Below are positions 36,171 to 47,089 of a stretch of DNA of 64,000 nt, piece after piece. The position numbers were made by a program, and so were the translations under genes. Numbering within the stretch: the first letter of the stretch is position 1; every line of letters begins with the position of its first letter. The notes under the pieces are model-generated. The model was given only the letters and a program-made list of their open reading frames with translations. It ran no database searches and was not told the DNA's origin. Origin of the DNA: Chromera velia (Eukaryota > Sar > Chromeraceae); NCBI GenBank assembly GCA_018398765.1, contig JAHBMJ010003061.1, positions 554-64,553 on the forward strand, given 5' to 3'.

Positions 36171-36407
36171 TCGTTCTCTTCCTCTAGTCGTTTCATTTCC
36201 TTCAAAATTTTGCGCTTTTCTTCTTCTAACACTGCGTATCACATGGACGCCTCCACAGAGGTTAGAGACATCACATTTGTCATTCTGCCTCAAAGTCTAG
36301 CTCAAAGTATTCCTTCCACAACTTCTGCCTCAGGTTGGACTCAAAATTTCTTTCTTTTTCTGAAGCCTCCAACCTTGTCTCTAAGTCTTTCTTCTCCTGC
36401 TCGACCT
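36160..36407 (-). CDS. Coiled-coil exon candidates
   Basis: After a GACCTGCAC (minus GTGCAG) acceptor at about 36407 the minus strand reads VEQEKKDLETRLEASEKER and continues to a stop at about 36280. A second frame at about 36240-36165 reads EEEKRKILKEMKRLEEE. Both have the heptad pattern of coiled coils. They could belong to the same gene as the exons at 37.1-38.3 kb, but no joined model was reached. Confidence 0.3.
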
Positions 36408-36655
36408 GCACGGCAGGAAATAAAAACAGCTTCTCTCCATACGATCGAGCAGGTCTTGCGAAAACGAAAGTCACTGAAAGAAAAGAGGCAGATATGGGGA
36501 GGCAAACCGGCAGGAAAAAGGTCGGATTGAGGCATGCAGCAGGGGGGTAGAAAGACAGAGGGGCGGGCGGGGGGCGCAGAAAAGAGAGCTGAAGACACCC
36601 AAGGGTGCATGACAGGGGACGCTTGCATGATCACGGGGAGGGAACCTAAAGGACA

Positions 36656-37100
36656 TTAGAGCAGCAGCTGACTTTTTGCGCGTGCGGTCTGTTTGCGCAT
36701 ACGGCTGAAATGGGAAGAGGAAGAACAGAAGAGAGGCGACGAAAACGCTACAGCACGGCAGAAAACCTAAAAGCGAGTAGGGAAGCCAGAGAGATAGACT
36801 GACTCAGAGGACCATGGGGATGGACGACTAGACGGATCAATCCAAGAAAAATACAGAGAGTGAGAAACAGCAACGGACCTTTTCCCTTAGGTCTTCAAGG
36901 AAACTGAAGACGAAGATGAATGTGACTTCCTGCACGGAGAGTCAAGAAGCATAAACAAAAAGAAAGAGAGTCGGGATTTCTCTGCAGTGGGAGGGGAGCT
37001 TCATAGGCCAAATGCTACTACACACGTCAACTGAATCGTTTGCAGAGATGTTTTTCTTTAAAAAGAAGAATAGAAAACCCTGCGTGGAGCTTGGGAAAGT
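36656..37100. other. No feature seen
   Basis: A/G-rich DNA on the plus strand, probably intronic. No exon, repeat or RNA gene could be supported. Confidence 0.3.
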
Positions 37101-38325
37101 CAACCTGGGAGATTTGCACAGGGAAGAATCCATCTACATATGCTTCGGGCAATGCATGCACTGCTGCTACTGCTACTGTTATGGCTGCTTTGGCTGCTTC
37201 GAAGGAAGCAGGTAGATTGATGATCTTGACTGGAGGGCTGAAACCAGGCAGGCAAGCAGGCAGGCAGGGAGGCTTCTCCATGCAAGAATGAAAAAGGTCC
37301 ACTGTGACTACGGGTCTCCACCCCCCCTTTGCTGCACGATACGCCTTCTATCACACCGGTCTATCTGTGTGGTCATTTATTCATCAATCTGGCCTAGGAC
37401 GGTAGGGGCTAAAGAGAACAGAAGGGCCCGTTTGTGTCTTTGTACATATAAAAAGGTCACAAACAGTATCAATCCTTGGCATAGTTACAGCAGGCTACAA
37501 GAGCAACCTGGGGTGGCTGGTCGGCAAGGGGAAAACTAAAGAATAGCCCTGCATTCGCCACGAAGGCGCGAACCAGCCCCACATAGATTCCGGACTAGAT
37601 TCCAGATTTGTAGTTTCACTCTCAGATTCGTCGAAAGTCTCAAAGGGGAATCGAAAAAAAAAAACGACACCACTGATCCTTCTTTTTGATCCAACTGGCT
37701 TTTCGTTTCTCCAAATCAGTCCATCGGACGCTGCGTCTCCTATTCTTGTTCGCGTCACCTGTCCGTATAGTTGGGAGCTCCTGCAGATCGGAGGTAGGCA
37801 CAGAGGGGAGAAGAGAACGTATCGCAGGCCGCTGCGAGTTGCTACTCTGCACTCTGCGATTCATTCTATTTCGTGCCGCAATGGCTTCGATACTCTTTTT
37901 GAGCGTCACTTTCTTTTCCTCCATTTCTTCGCGAGATTCTTTTTACCAGCGGCCAAGAAAGGGAAAAGACAGGCAGGGGGAAACGCACATGCAAGTCAAA
38001 GGAGGCCCACAGGAGACATACATGGCGGGAAGAGGAGTCATCTTCCCCTTCCCCAGAGGAGAGACAGACACGCAAAAATTAAAGAGAAGGGCCGAACACC
38101 ACTCAGGTAGGAATGAATATATGGGCCCTGTTTTCTTGCAAAACGAAAGAGGTGAGAAGCATTCACAGATCAGAAGTGCAATTCTTTTCTTCAAGTCTAA
38201 GTTTCGCTCACCTGACTGTTCCTCTGGGTCGAGCTGCTTGCACTGCTTGTGGGGTTGGCGGCCTGCGTCTGTGCGTCTTGATGTTCCTGCAACAGGGCGT
38301 CGCCAGTAGAGAGGATGGTTTCTGC
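37100..38325 (-). CDS. Unrecognised minus-strand exons
   Basis: Exon candidates with clean borders are about 38325-38211 (acceptor GTATGCAG, STGDALLQEHQDAQTQA, donor GTGAGC) and about 37940-37760 (EEMEEKKVTLKKSIEAIAAR, donor GTGACG). A Ser- or Ala-rich segment at about 37250-37100 is open in two frames. The first two join in phase. The content is hydrophilic and helical. No family recognised. Confidence 0.3.
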
Positions 38326-38499
38326 ATACAAGTGAGGATCGATCGTATGAATCAAACTGGGACACGGATAAAATGCGCAGATGAAGAACTGAATCGGAAA
38401 AGCTGTACAGTAGCGTAGACGATAAGTTTTTTTGGAGCTACTTTTGCGCTATGGTGAAGGGAGCACTAGAGGGAGCATGCGGGACACTTTTCATCTGCA

Positions 38500-39370
38500 C
38501 TCTAAAAGGATGGAACACTTTTATACATGAGTGAGTGAAAGAGACCAAAGCAGAATTCATTAACGCAGGACGATACATGCAGACTACCGACCAACCGACC
38601 AACCGACCGAGCAGCAGCCCATATGGGAGAAGTTTGCCTGCTTCCAGATCTTGTCCTTCGAGCCTTCAAGTCTGGTTTCTTCTCTCTCAGGCAGAGGCCA
38701 TATGTCAAGGTCCATCGTACACTGCCACTTGAACTCAAACAAAGACTCCCACTCAGCCGCCTCGTCCGAAGCCTGCAATGCTATGCCAGCAAAGAGCAGA
38801 AGGACATTCCAAGCATATGCGATTCATGTTGTCAGCGCCCTGTGCAGAAGCCTCGTCGCAGAGCACTAGGTTCTCCTGGAGGAATCTTCTCAGGTCCGGC
38901 ACGTCCGTGATCGACAGGTACGTCTGATCGCTTCTTTCCTAGCTGTGCAGAGACGAAGGAAATGTGAATGTTGCCCACCCCACGGATACGAACCAGGGTG
39001 TGGGAAGAACTCTGGCTGCCAAATGCTTTTCTGCCATGTTCGCAGCAGTTGTACCTCTGACGGACTCCTCAGGGACAGACACATCCTGAAAGCATTCGCC
39101 TTCTCACCGTATAATGCCTTTCTCTTTGTGTTCTTTTGTCTTCTCTTCTGTATGCAGACCGTCACCTCTTCTAGCCTTCTATGGAAGGATAAGTTTAACT
39201 CACCTGGAGGGGGTTGAACATGCCATGGAAGAGGAAGTCATCGTCGCGCCTTCCACGGAGTATCCCGAGAACGAGCTTCTTGTTTGTCATGTCTCCGGCT
39301 TCCTTTTGGCCTCCTCCTCACTATCTCTGAGACTTCCCCGAACATCTTATCGCAGCCCACGGTTGCCCAG
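38500..39370 (-). CDS. Weak minus-strand exon candidates, one with a membrane-like segment
   Basis: At about 38830-38590 the minus strand reads AYAWNVLLLFAGIALQAS followed by EWESLFEFKWQCTMDLD. At about 38930-38830 it reads TYLSITDVPDLRRFLQ. At about 39292-39203 it reads KKLVLGILRGRRDDDFLF up to a GTGAGT donor. They lie downstream of the dynein-like exon and could be its 3' continuation, but none shows a firm family match. Confidence 0.2.
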
Positions 39371-39496
39371 CTGTGTTATGTAAGGTCGCTCAAAGCCGCC
39401 CTCGGCGAGGGATAGAACTGGTCCACGACCGTAAAGGCAGGGAACTTGGGCGCGCACTTGAGCGGCGTTTCCGAGTGCAAAGTGGTAGAGTCTCAC

Positions 39497-39889
39497 CACA
39501 CTGTGCGTGTACATCTCCTCCAGATCCAGCTTCAGGGTGTTACAGTCGTAGAACTGATTCACCAAGATCGTCATGACGTCATTGCTGAGCATACAGATGC
39601 CCAGTTGAGACCGAGATCGCTTTTGAGAACCTCCAAAGCCGACCAACAGGACACAACGGTTCCCTGTAGTCTGCTCGATGACTTGGCAGACCCTCGCGAA
39701 GTGCTGGAGGGCCTCGTTGCAGAGCATAAGGTCCATCTCTGCGAAGGCCTCGTTCAGTTTCTCCTGTCCAGTCAGGCCGTCCAGTCCTTGCACAAAATGC
39801 CTCAACTCATCAAGCTCGTCGGAACTCCCAGAGGTCGTCAGGGGCGTCAGAGGGCTTCTCAAAACACTTCTAGGAGGGGCTGTATTCAT
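39497..39889 (-). CDS. Dynein heavy chain AAA4-like exon, degenerate
   Basis: A 131-codon minus-strand exon (39889-39497, donor GTGAGA) has the layout of the fourth AAA module of dynein heavy chains: a helical linker, then MDLMLCNEALQHFARVCQV (compare the dynein MNLVLFEDA.EH..RI.R motif), a core strand CVLLVGFGGSQKRSRSQL at the Walker A position (usual GVGGSGKQSLTRL), and YDCNTLKLDLEEMY at the position of the dynein DF..DLK.LY motif. Gly-to-Gln and shifted Lys in the P-loop should weaken nucleotide binding. Dynein heavy chains have over 4,000 residues and I see no other certain module nearby. This is therefore a fragment, a retained exon of a broken copy, or part of a derived protein. Confidence 0.5.
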
Positions 39890-41731
39890 AACGGAAAGGT
39901 AGGAAGATGAAGAGGAAGAGGAGTCGGGGAACTGTCCTCTCTCACAAAGAAATGGGGAGGCCGTACACTGTCTCTATCTGACACATTCCAGGCAAAACAG
40001 CCTGCCAGGAACCCTACCAAAGTGCTAACAGTGTACTGTTCTTCTCCCCACCCTGCAGGGCATATCACCACCTTCCCGATGGATGCCTTTCTTTCTTCCC
40101 TGCTCACGAGCACTTTCTCTCCTTTTCCCTTCCTCTCTTCGCATACAGCATCAAGGAACTCCTTAAAATGCTCATTCATGACTTTGCTGACGAAAAACTG
40201 AGGAGGCAACCATATCAAGTCCATCATCTGCAGGAATCTGCTCTCCTCGTCTGCCTCGGTCTCGCCCCAGGAGAATATAGCAGGACCATTCTGACCCCGA
40301 CCCATCTCTGCTACAACCACCCCTGCGCTCCAAACGTCGACTGCGTAGGAGAGTGGAGGTGCAGCCTAGGGTGCAGCATACTGCACTTCCGGTGCTTTGT
40401 ACCCAGGGCTGCCCCAGGCACCCGAAATGCCCTTTCCCACCTCCCCAGCTAATACTTGAGCTTCAAGGTCCATCTCAGACCAGAGTTGTAAGATGCCCAT
40501 ATCAATCAATTTCATATTTCCTACAGTATCCACTATCACATTGGCCGGCTTCTGCATATACACAGTGCAGAAAAGAAATCTGCATATGCAGCAGATCGAC
40601 TTGGAATGTCCTCCAAACGGCAAACCAGACAGCAAACTCGAATAGAGGCGCAGGCATGAAGCCTCAGCAGACCAAAAATTTCGGGAAACGAGGGTCTAGT
40701 TGTTTCAGAAACACGGAATCTGAGAGAGATGGAAAGAATTACAAGACCAGTTCGACCCGCAGTGATCGAAAGACACAGAAGAAAACCCCAACACGTGCCT
40801 GAAGAAAAAAAATAATCGTCGGTCAAAGTGTGAAAGAGACGTTCCAAAGACACCCGAGAGAGAAAAAAAAACTCTGACTGACAATGTCTCGATGTTAGAG
40901 GTTCCGCGCATATGTGAAGTCGAGCCGTTCAAACATTGTCCGGGAAGCTTTGGAGACGGCCCCAAATGAGGCGTCCACAGGGACCCGAGAAAGGTATTCC
41001 ATGACCTCCTCTTGCATTGCCAAGAGGGTCACCTCCATGTACACATACCTGCAAAGAATGAATGGCGGGGAGGAAGAGCCAGACAGGAAAGAAAATAATC
41101 GACTTGAAAACGAGCATGAGAAGAGGAGCGTTCCTTTCTCCTGTCCCTCCGTCGCCTTTTAACGGTCTGTGCTTCGATCTTGCTGAAGACTCTCTGAGTG
41201 AGAAATGCATTTTCTCCTCAGAAGTCAAACAAGCAAGCAGTACGAAAAGGACGAGAAAGTCGATCGAAGAGATTGCAGAATTGCGGTCTCGACTGGCCGG
41301 AAGACAGAATAAGAGAGACGTATAGAATGAATACGCAGTCAGATAGACCAAAGGATAAAGAGCGACATGAAGCCTGTCAAAAGGGAACTTTTCAAGGGTA
41401 GAGCATAACCAAGGCACCATGAAAAAATTGTATCGTGGACTGACACATATATTTCCTCAAAGTTCGCCCTTCGCGTTACCCTCCCAGACTGTCTCCTCAT
41501 CCTCTTGATGGTCTTCAAGTCGGTTAGATTAGAGACGCGTCTCCCGCCCTTCACCGTCTTAACGACTTTCATTTTCAAAAAGTCCCCTTGACGCCTCATA
41601 CAATACAACCCCAGCATAATCCGCGTCGTATCCCTCGCAGTGTCCAGGTCAACAAACATATTGTGGAACTCCTTCCTTGCAAGTTGCCTGCCTGTGCTGT
41701 CTTCAACAAAAATAATAGTCACACTCCCCCC
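39886..41731 (-). pseudogene. Protein kinase with intact motifs but two in-frame stops
   Basis: Exons on the minus strand: 41731-41418, 41048-40883, 40551 to the stop at 39886; the junctions agree in phase. Exon 1 has the N-lobe start (GGSVTIIFVED) and the VAIK-type Lys in TGRQLARKEF. Exon 2 has the hinge (YVYMEV) and ends HRDI. Exon 3 starts KPANVIVD, has DMG instead of DFG, SPGYKAPEV for the APE motif and VDVWSAGVVVAEMG for subdomain IX. A TAA (40895-40897) lies directly before HRD and a TAG (40366-40368) seven codons after APE; otherwise the frame stays open. Most simply this is a young pseudogene of a host Ser/Thr kinase. The segment from GTGCAG to CCCTAG around the TAG is 21 bases with GT and AG ends, too short for a normal intron here. 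Confidence 0.6.
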
Positions 41732-41800
41732 CTGTCAAGGTTTTGCAATGAATTGAAGGTATCCATCATCCACCCACCCACCCACCCACCCCCAGTGACT

Positions 41801-44120
41801 TTTCGCAGATGCAAGCGAAGAGGTTGGCTAGTCTAGGGTAATAGCCTTAGCCTCTTATTCACATAAGACGCTTAAAAAAACTGCCAGTCTGAGTCTGTTG
41901 TCTTCTTATTATTGTTTCATGTCTTTGTTCAATCTGCATCTTTTAATGCATGCATGTTGTTTAATTCGATTAATTCGCTTCCAGATATAAATCGTAGCCC
42001 CGGTACCTCAACGGCATGCCGTGGCCCCGCCAGACTCCTACGAGTGAGAGCGGCGGATATTTGGAAAGGTGGGCGCACCCGCCCAGTGGCGGCGCCAACC
42101 CTTTTGCACACCCCTTATCTGACGAGCTCACAAGCTGTCACAAGCTTCCACTTCCTCTCGCTTCCTCTCCTCCACTCTCCCCACCTTAATTCGAGTCTTT
42201 TGCTTTACATCCCTGCTTCTTTACGCTTTCTTGTCAGTGAGCCTTCTTATCGATGCTTACATCACTGTGACTGCTTCTTTCTTTTCATGCAGGTCGTATT
42301 GATCATCTGATTAATTGTTTTCTCTTTTTTTTCTTCCTTATAATTCCTTTTTTCAATTCCCTTTCACCCTCCTCCCTTAAAGTTTTCTTTCATCTCTTCA
42401 ATCTGTGGTCGGTCTTCACTCCTTCAACGCCTTCAAAGTCTTATCTAAATTTGACTTTCCAGGAGGAGACGTCCACACCCCTTATCTCCTCATTTCTTTC
42501 TCTCAAAGTCTTTTTTCTCTCTGCCAGAGCGTCGGGCGACCTTGCTGCTACCTAGAGAGGCTGCTGCTCCCCCCTCTTCGCCCGATGCCTGGAGGCTTTG
42601 TTCTCGTCCCTCACTGTGAGGAAGGGAGCCGCTTGTTAAGCTGTTATCTTCCACAGGTATACTAAGAGTTTGATCATACATACTGCGATTGACAAGCTCC
42701 ACTTTCTAGTCGATTGGCTTCCAAGACTTTCTCCCTTCATCTCTTGCACCCGAACATTCAAAGCATCTTCTCTCACTTCTCGTCTTTCGGTTCCTTCTGG
42801 TCTCTGTTCAGCAGAAAAGATGGAAGGGTGCTTCGCACTCCCCCCTCGGCTTACCACCTGGAAAGACTCTTCTATCATAAAGCTTTCTGATCTGCTGCGA
42901 CTGCTCACTGCTTCTGCTCTCGTTCTTCTATTCCTTTGCTCCTTTTTCCTTTGTCTCCGTCTCCATCCTTTTCTCTCTGTCTCATTCGTCCACTTCACCA
43001 TTTCAGACTGACTGTCTTCTGATCTAATCCCCCGCACTTCTTATACTTCTTGTACTGTCTCCATCTCTTGCTTTCCGGCCTTCTCCTATCTCTCCGCTTT
43101 TCACTCCTTCCACTAGCTTCTGGCGAGGGCTTCTCCCAGTCAGATGTCAGTTGTTCTGACCCATGCTCACTTCCAGGCTCACTGCACCTCGGCCTCCTTC
43201 GTCTTTGCTTTCGCTTTCACTTTTTCTTTCTCTTGCTTCCTTTCTTTCCCATAAGCTCACCCTATGTTGACTCTTTCCCCTCTCTTTGGGAATTAACCAC
43301 CTTTCGGCACTTACCAGTTGCCTTCTGGTGGGACTCGACCTCACTTCCTTCTGCTCGCGTCTGCTGCTGTTGTGCATGCTGTCACTCTCGGACATGTCGC
43401 TCAACACCCGGTCTCACCGTCTACAACCAGGGTGGAACTTAGAGTGCGGGTGAGACTCCGACTCCTGCCGTCTGCTAGAGAATTTCTTCGTGATCTGCTG
43501 GGTTTACAAGGATCACATCCGGCACACCAAAAGAGAAGAACCACTCCGCAAGGGAGAAGCAGCGCATGAAAGAACAACCAGAGAAGATGTTAAACATCTC
43601 AAACTCTATCAGTTCTCTTCCAACGGCACCTGTCGGTCGACGCGCAAGTACGACCTGTCCACATCTTTCAGCAGTTCACCTGTACTCACTGCTGCCCTGC
43701 GGCCTCGACATCTCTCGCTTCCCACAGCTCATGCTTAGTCTGAGCAATCCGTCTCTGAAGGGTCTAATTGACAGATGATCTTCGCCCATTGACGGAGCAC
43801 CAGCGAAGAGGTTGGCTAGTCTAGGGTGATAGCCTTGGCCTCTTATTCACATAAAATGCTTAAGAAAACTGCTAGTCCAGGTCTGTTGTCTTCTTCCGAC
43901 TCTTATTGTTGTTTCGTGTCTTTGTTCAATCTGTATCTTTTAATGCATACATGTTGTTTAATTCAATTAATTTGCTTCCAGATACAGATCGTAGCCCTGG
44001 TACCTCAACGGCATGCCGTGGCCCCGCTAGACTCCTGCGAGTGAGGGCGGCAGATGTTTGGAAAGGTGGGCGTGCCCACCCAGTGGCGGTGCCAACCCCT
44101 AGGCCAACCCTTTCGCAGAT
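41801..44120. mobile_element. Candidate LTR-like element bracketed by direct repeats
   Basis: Two direct repeats of about 280 bp (41812-42100 and 43802-44097) share long identical runs such as TGCCGTGGCCCCGC and TCTTATTCACATAA. Inside each, TGGC and GCCA mark possible LTR ends. The whole unit is flanked by an identical 10-bp word, TTTCGCAGAT (41801-41810 and 44111-44120). The 1.7 kb between is pyrimidine-rich and shows no recognisable gag or pol part, so the copy would be non-autonomous. Divergence between the repeats suggests it is old. Two separate copies of one dispersed repeat are the main alternative. Confidence 0.4.
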
Positions 44121-44706
44121 ACTTCTAGCACTCCAGAGGCGACAAGCAATTGTCAGAAGACTAGCAAAGACTATCCCTTCTTTCCTATCGAGCCGCAACA
44201 AGCCTCTAAGACCTCCGTGTCACAGAGGAGAGTTTTGGATACGTGAGGAAAAGGCAGACAGACAGATTTGTTGTAACACGTCTGCATACTTCCGGCACCA
44301 GTGTTTCAAGTGAAACTACAAATCAGGTCTCAGAAGGTATACGTAGATTTCCGGAGACTGATCAGTCAGCTTCTATCGTTGAATTGGTGTAGACAACGGA
44401 CAAAGATGTCTCGGCCTTCATCGACCTCTCTATGTCTCTCACGTTCATATTAGACATCTTTACTTGGCTAGAGGCGTCCTGCATGAATTCGTGAGCAAAG
44501 CTCAACAGCCAAGACATGGTGCAGATTCGAGTCAGAATTTGTTGTTCACAGAGATTGCCCTGGTACGACGTGCAAAGCAGGAAGACGTTTCCGCGGCTCT
44601 CTTCAAAGAAGTTGTTTCTGCACGAGGAAATCTCTGACCAGACTGATTAAAAAGGAGCCGCGTAATAGCGGCACTTTTGAAAACTTTTGAATGGTCGAGT
44701 GCACCG
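44121..44706. other. Spacer between the repeat pair and tRNA-Sec
   Basis: No gene supported. Reading frames here are short and unlinked. Confidence 0.4.
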
Positions 44707-44710
44707 AAAA
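44707..44710 (-). terminator. Pol III terminator of tRNA-Sec
   Basis: On the minus strand four T residues follow the discriminator base directly, as expected for RNA polymerase III termination. Confidence 0.7.
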
Positions 44711-44797
44711 CGCACCGAAGGGGGAATCGAACCTCTGCGTGTCTCCACGCCCCACGATTTGAAGTCGTGACTGAGCACCAGCCCAGTTCATCAGTGC
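44711..44797 (-). tRNA. tRNA-Sec (selenocysteine), anticodon UCA
   Basis: The 87-nt minus-strand sequence folds as a eukaryotic selenocysteine tRNA. A 9-bp acceptor stem (GCACTGATG with CTTCGGTGC) has a U-U mismatch at pair 8 like human tRNA-Sec. A 6-bp D stem (CTGGGC/GCTCAG) surrounds a 4-base loop. The anticodon stem CACGA/TCGTG holds the loop CTTCAAA with anticodon TCA. The long variable arm is a perfect GCGTG/CACGC hairpin with a GAGA loop. A short T stem carries the canonical GGTTCGATTCC B box. The discriminator is G; CCA is not encoded. It reads UGA with selenocysteine after charging with Ser by SerRS and conversion by PSTK and SepSecS. The T stem has one A-C mismatch. The 6-bp D stem and 9-bp acceptor rule out an ordinary Leu, Ser or suppressor tRNA. 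Confidence 0.93.
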
Positions 44798-45306
44798 CCA
44801 TATGTGGGGTGCGACTTTGGATGAGCCTTTTTTGGATGAGCTTTTTTCGACGAAATTTGAAAGGCGCCAAGTACAATTTTCGAGCGTCTCCCAAAAATTT
44901 TGGAGACGGGCTCCATTGAGAATTCACAAGGCTTGTCTCTAAAACATTCTGAAACTGGCAGCTTCTCGTCCAGCCCAACTTCACGTTTATGACACAAAGT
45001 GATAGTGCATCACCTGCAGAAAGTGAGCAGCTGTAACATTAGCTGTACGCACGCCTGATTGATCCTCAAGTCTCGCTGAAGGAAAAGAGAGGCTGAGAGG
45101 ATCAGCACGGCCACAAAATTCGTTGGAAAGTTGGAAAGCCGGCTGGCTGGGGACGTGCTGTGCAGCGATCTGCCTTCAAAGTAACCTAGTCACACCCAAT
45201 CTTTCTTTCAGTGAAGTGTGATCGGTATCGTCATCGGGAAAAAGTAAATTCGACCCACGTTCTGCTTCCTTCCTGTAATCAAGAAGGTGAACTCCGTGAA
45301 CTGAAA
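44798..45306. promoter_or_regulatory. Spacer holding the tRNA-Sec 5' flank and the EDC4 promoter
   Basis: Eukaryotic tRNA-Sec genes usually use upstream TATA and PSE elements; none is obvious in the 5' flank. A near-perfect tandem of TTTTTTGGATGAGC lies at about 44816-44846. The right part must hold the EDC4 promoter. The ATG at 45307 is the first one in its frame. Confidence 0.35.
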
Positions 45307-46897
45307 ATGAGTGCGACTGGAGGAGATGCTGCGGGGGAAGAGGCCCCAAAGTCAGTCAGTGGGGGCGTGCGTGGAGTGGAAGGGATTGTTTTCCTCGACA
45401 AAGCGCTTGATGTGCTCTGCTATTGGGTCTGCCCGCTGGTCGTTTTGTTCCTGTCTTCCCGTCTCCTCTCTCTCCTCTTTTCTTCTTCAATTCTCTTTTT
45501 GCCTAGGCTGTCTGGTATTTTCCGCCCTCCCTGTCTATTGCACACAGCCTGAATAATTTCACTGTGTCCCGGGCTGCCTTACCCGTCGGCCGTTTTCCAC
45601 TCCTGCCCTTTTTCTGAACTCCCGTCTCCTCACGTCTTGCTTACGTCGTCTTTGTGTCCGTGCGCGGGTTCTTACCAAGCACGTGAAAGGCCTTGCGGTG
45701 CGAATCTAATGGCGCCCCTCGTGGTTCCTCTACAGAACGGTGCACTTTCTCGATTTCCTCCTCGCCCTTTGTACTGCTTGCCTGCCCAGTGGCCTAGATA
45801 CCCTTCCTTGCATCGCCGCAAGCTCAATCCGAGGGTGGCTCAGGTGTGCGTGTTGATTTCGCGTTCATATAGTTGTATTGGTATGAGTGTGAAGCAAGCG
45901 CTTTGGATCTTTGTACGCGCAGGTTCTATCAAGATGCTGTCGAAATCTGCGTGAGGGACTCGGGGATGCGGCGGCAGAGAATCGAGAAGACGCACACGAA
46001 GATCGTTGTCTCACAGGGTGGGTCCGAAAGTCTGAAAGCCCCCTTGCTTTTCTTTCTTCCCTCTCGAAGGGTGATGAGGACGCGGACGGGAACTTTCCTA
46101 ATCTCTCTCTCCCTCTCTGTTAAGATTTCTCTTCGCCCTTCGTCCACTTCACGGGCAGCTTTGTCCGTCTCATCCCTGCTCCTTTCCTCGGCCAGTAACT
46201 CAGAGACCTTCCTTCTTTCGCATAGCACGCGTCTGTCCTTGATTGCACCTGAATCTTATTATCCTTGATTGCGTGCAGAGACCAGCCAGACCTCCAGTAG
46301 CGTCCTGATGATGCGGGACTACTCCCGTCTCCGCCACCCTATCCAGACTCTCGTTGCGCCCTCCTCGTCCTACAGGAGGGTTGTGGACCAGAACAGCAAG
46401 TCAGTCTGACAGTCAGTGGGTTCCTGCTGGAACTGCACATTTGATGATTCTGTCCCGAAAGGTGGTCGTGTTGTTTGTATTTTCTCTCGGAGTGACTTGT
46501 TTGAAGTACCGGGGAGATTGTTGCTTTTGCTTCCGTGGTCTTTTTTGACGATGAAGGAGGGATGACGAATGCGCGTGCAAGGGCGGTGGCAGCCCTGTTT
46601 CGCTTCATTTGAAAGTTTCCGCGTCATTTTTGAACAGAATGGATCTGCACGATTCATCGTCACTGATGTGTGGCGTCATTGCATTCATCTGAGTGTTCGT
46701 TGATTGGATCGTTGAGATCGTTGATGACTGACGCACGCATACGCACACGGCGCAGGTATTTCGTGTACGCCCTTCGCACGGGTCTGATGCGAGCTGTGTG
46801 GATGGAGGAGGAGCAGGACATGACTATTTCCAACAAAGTGAAACTCTTTCAGGCGGGAGGGGCTCCGGACGATGGAGAAGAGACCAAGGTTCGTCTC

Positions 46898-46933
<36 letters not shown>

Positions 46934-47058
46934 GTGTGTGTGCATCCCTTTGTGTCCCTGTCTGTCTGAGACGAAAAGGGAAAGAAATGGATGTTCTTCT
47001 CTTGTGTTCACCTGCGTCTTTGACTGCGCGTTCTCTCTTTCTCTCTCTCTCTCTCTCC

Positions 47059-47089
<31 letters not shown>

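Noticed and set aside
41512-41722. Separate small ORF with its own function
   Set aside because: It contains the N-lobe motifs of the kinase and splices in phase to the hinge exon, so it is the kinase exon 1.
43050-43442. Plus-strand frame rich in Leu and Ser between the direct repeats
   Set aside because: CT-rich DNA gives such frames in any phase; no domain is visible.
44532-44997. Minus-strand and plus-strand frames of 60-150 codons
   Set aside because: They overlap the tRNA-Sec gene; the RNA fold is far stronger evidence than these unlinked frames.
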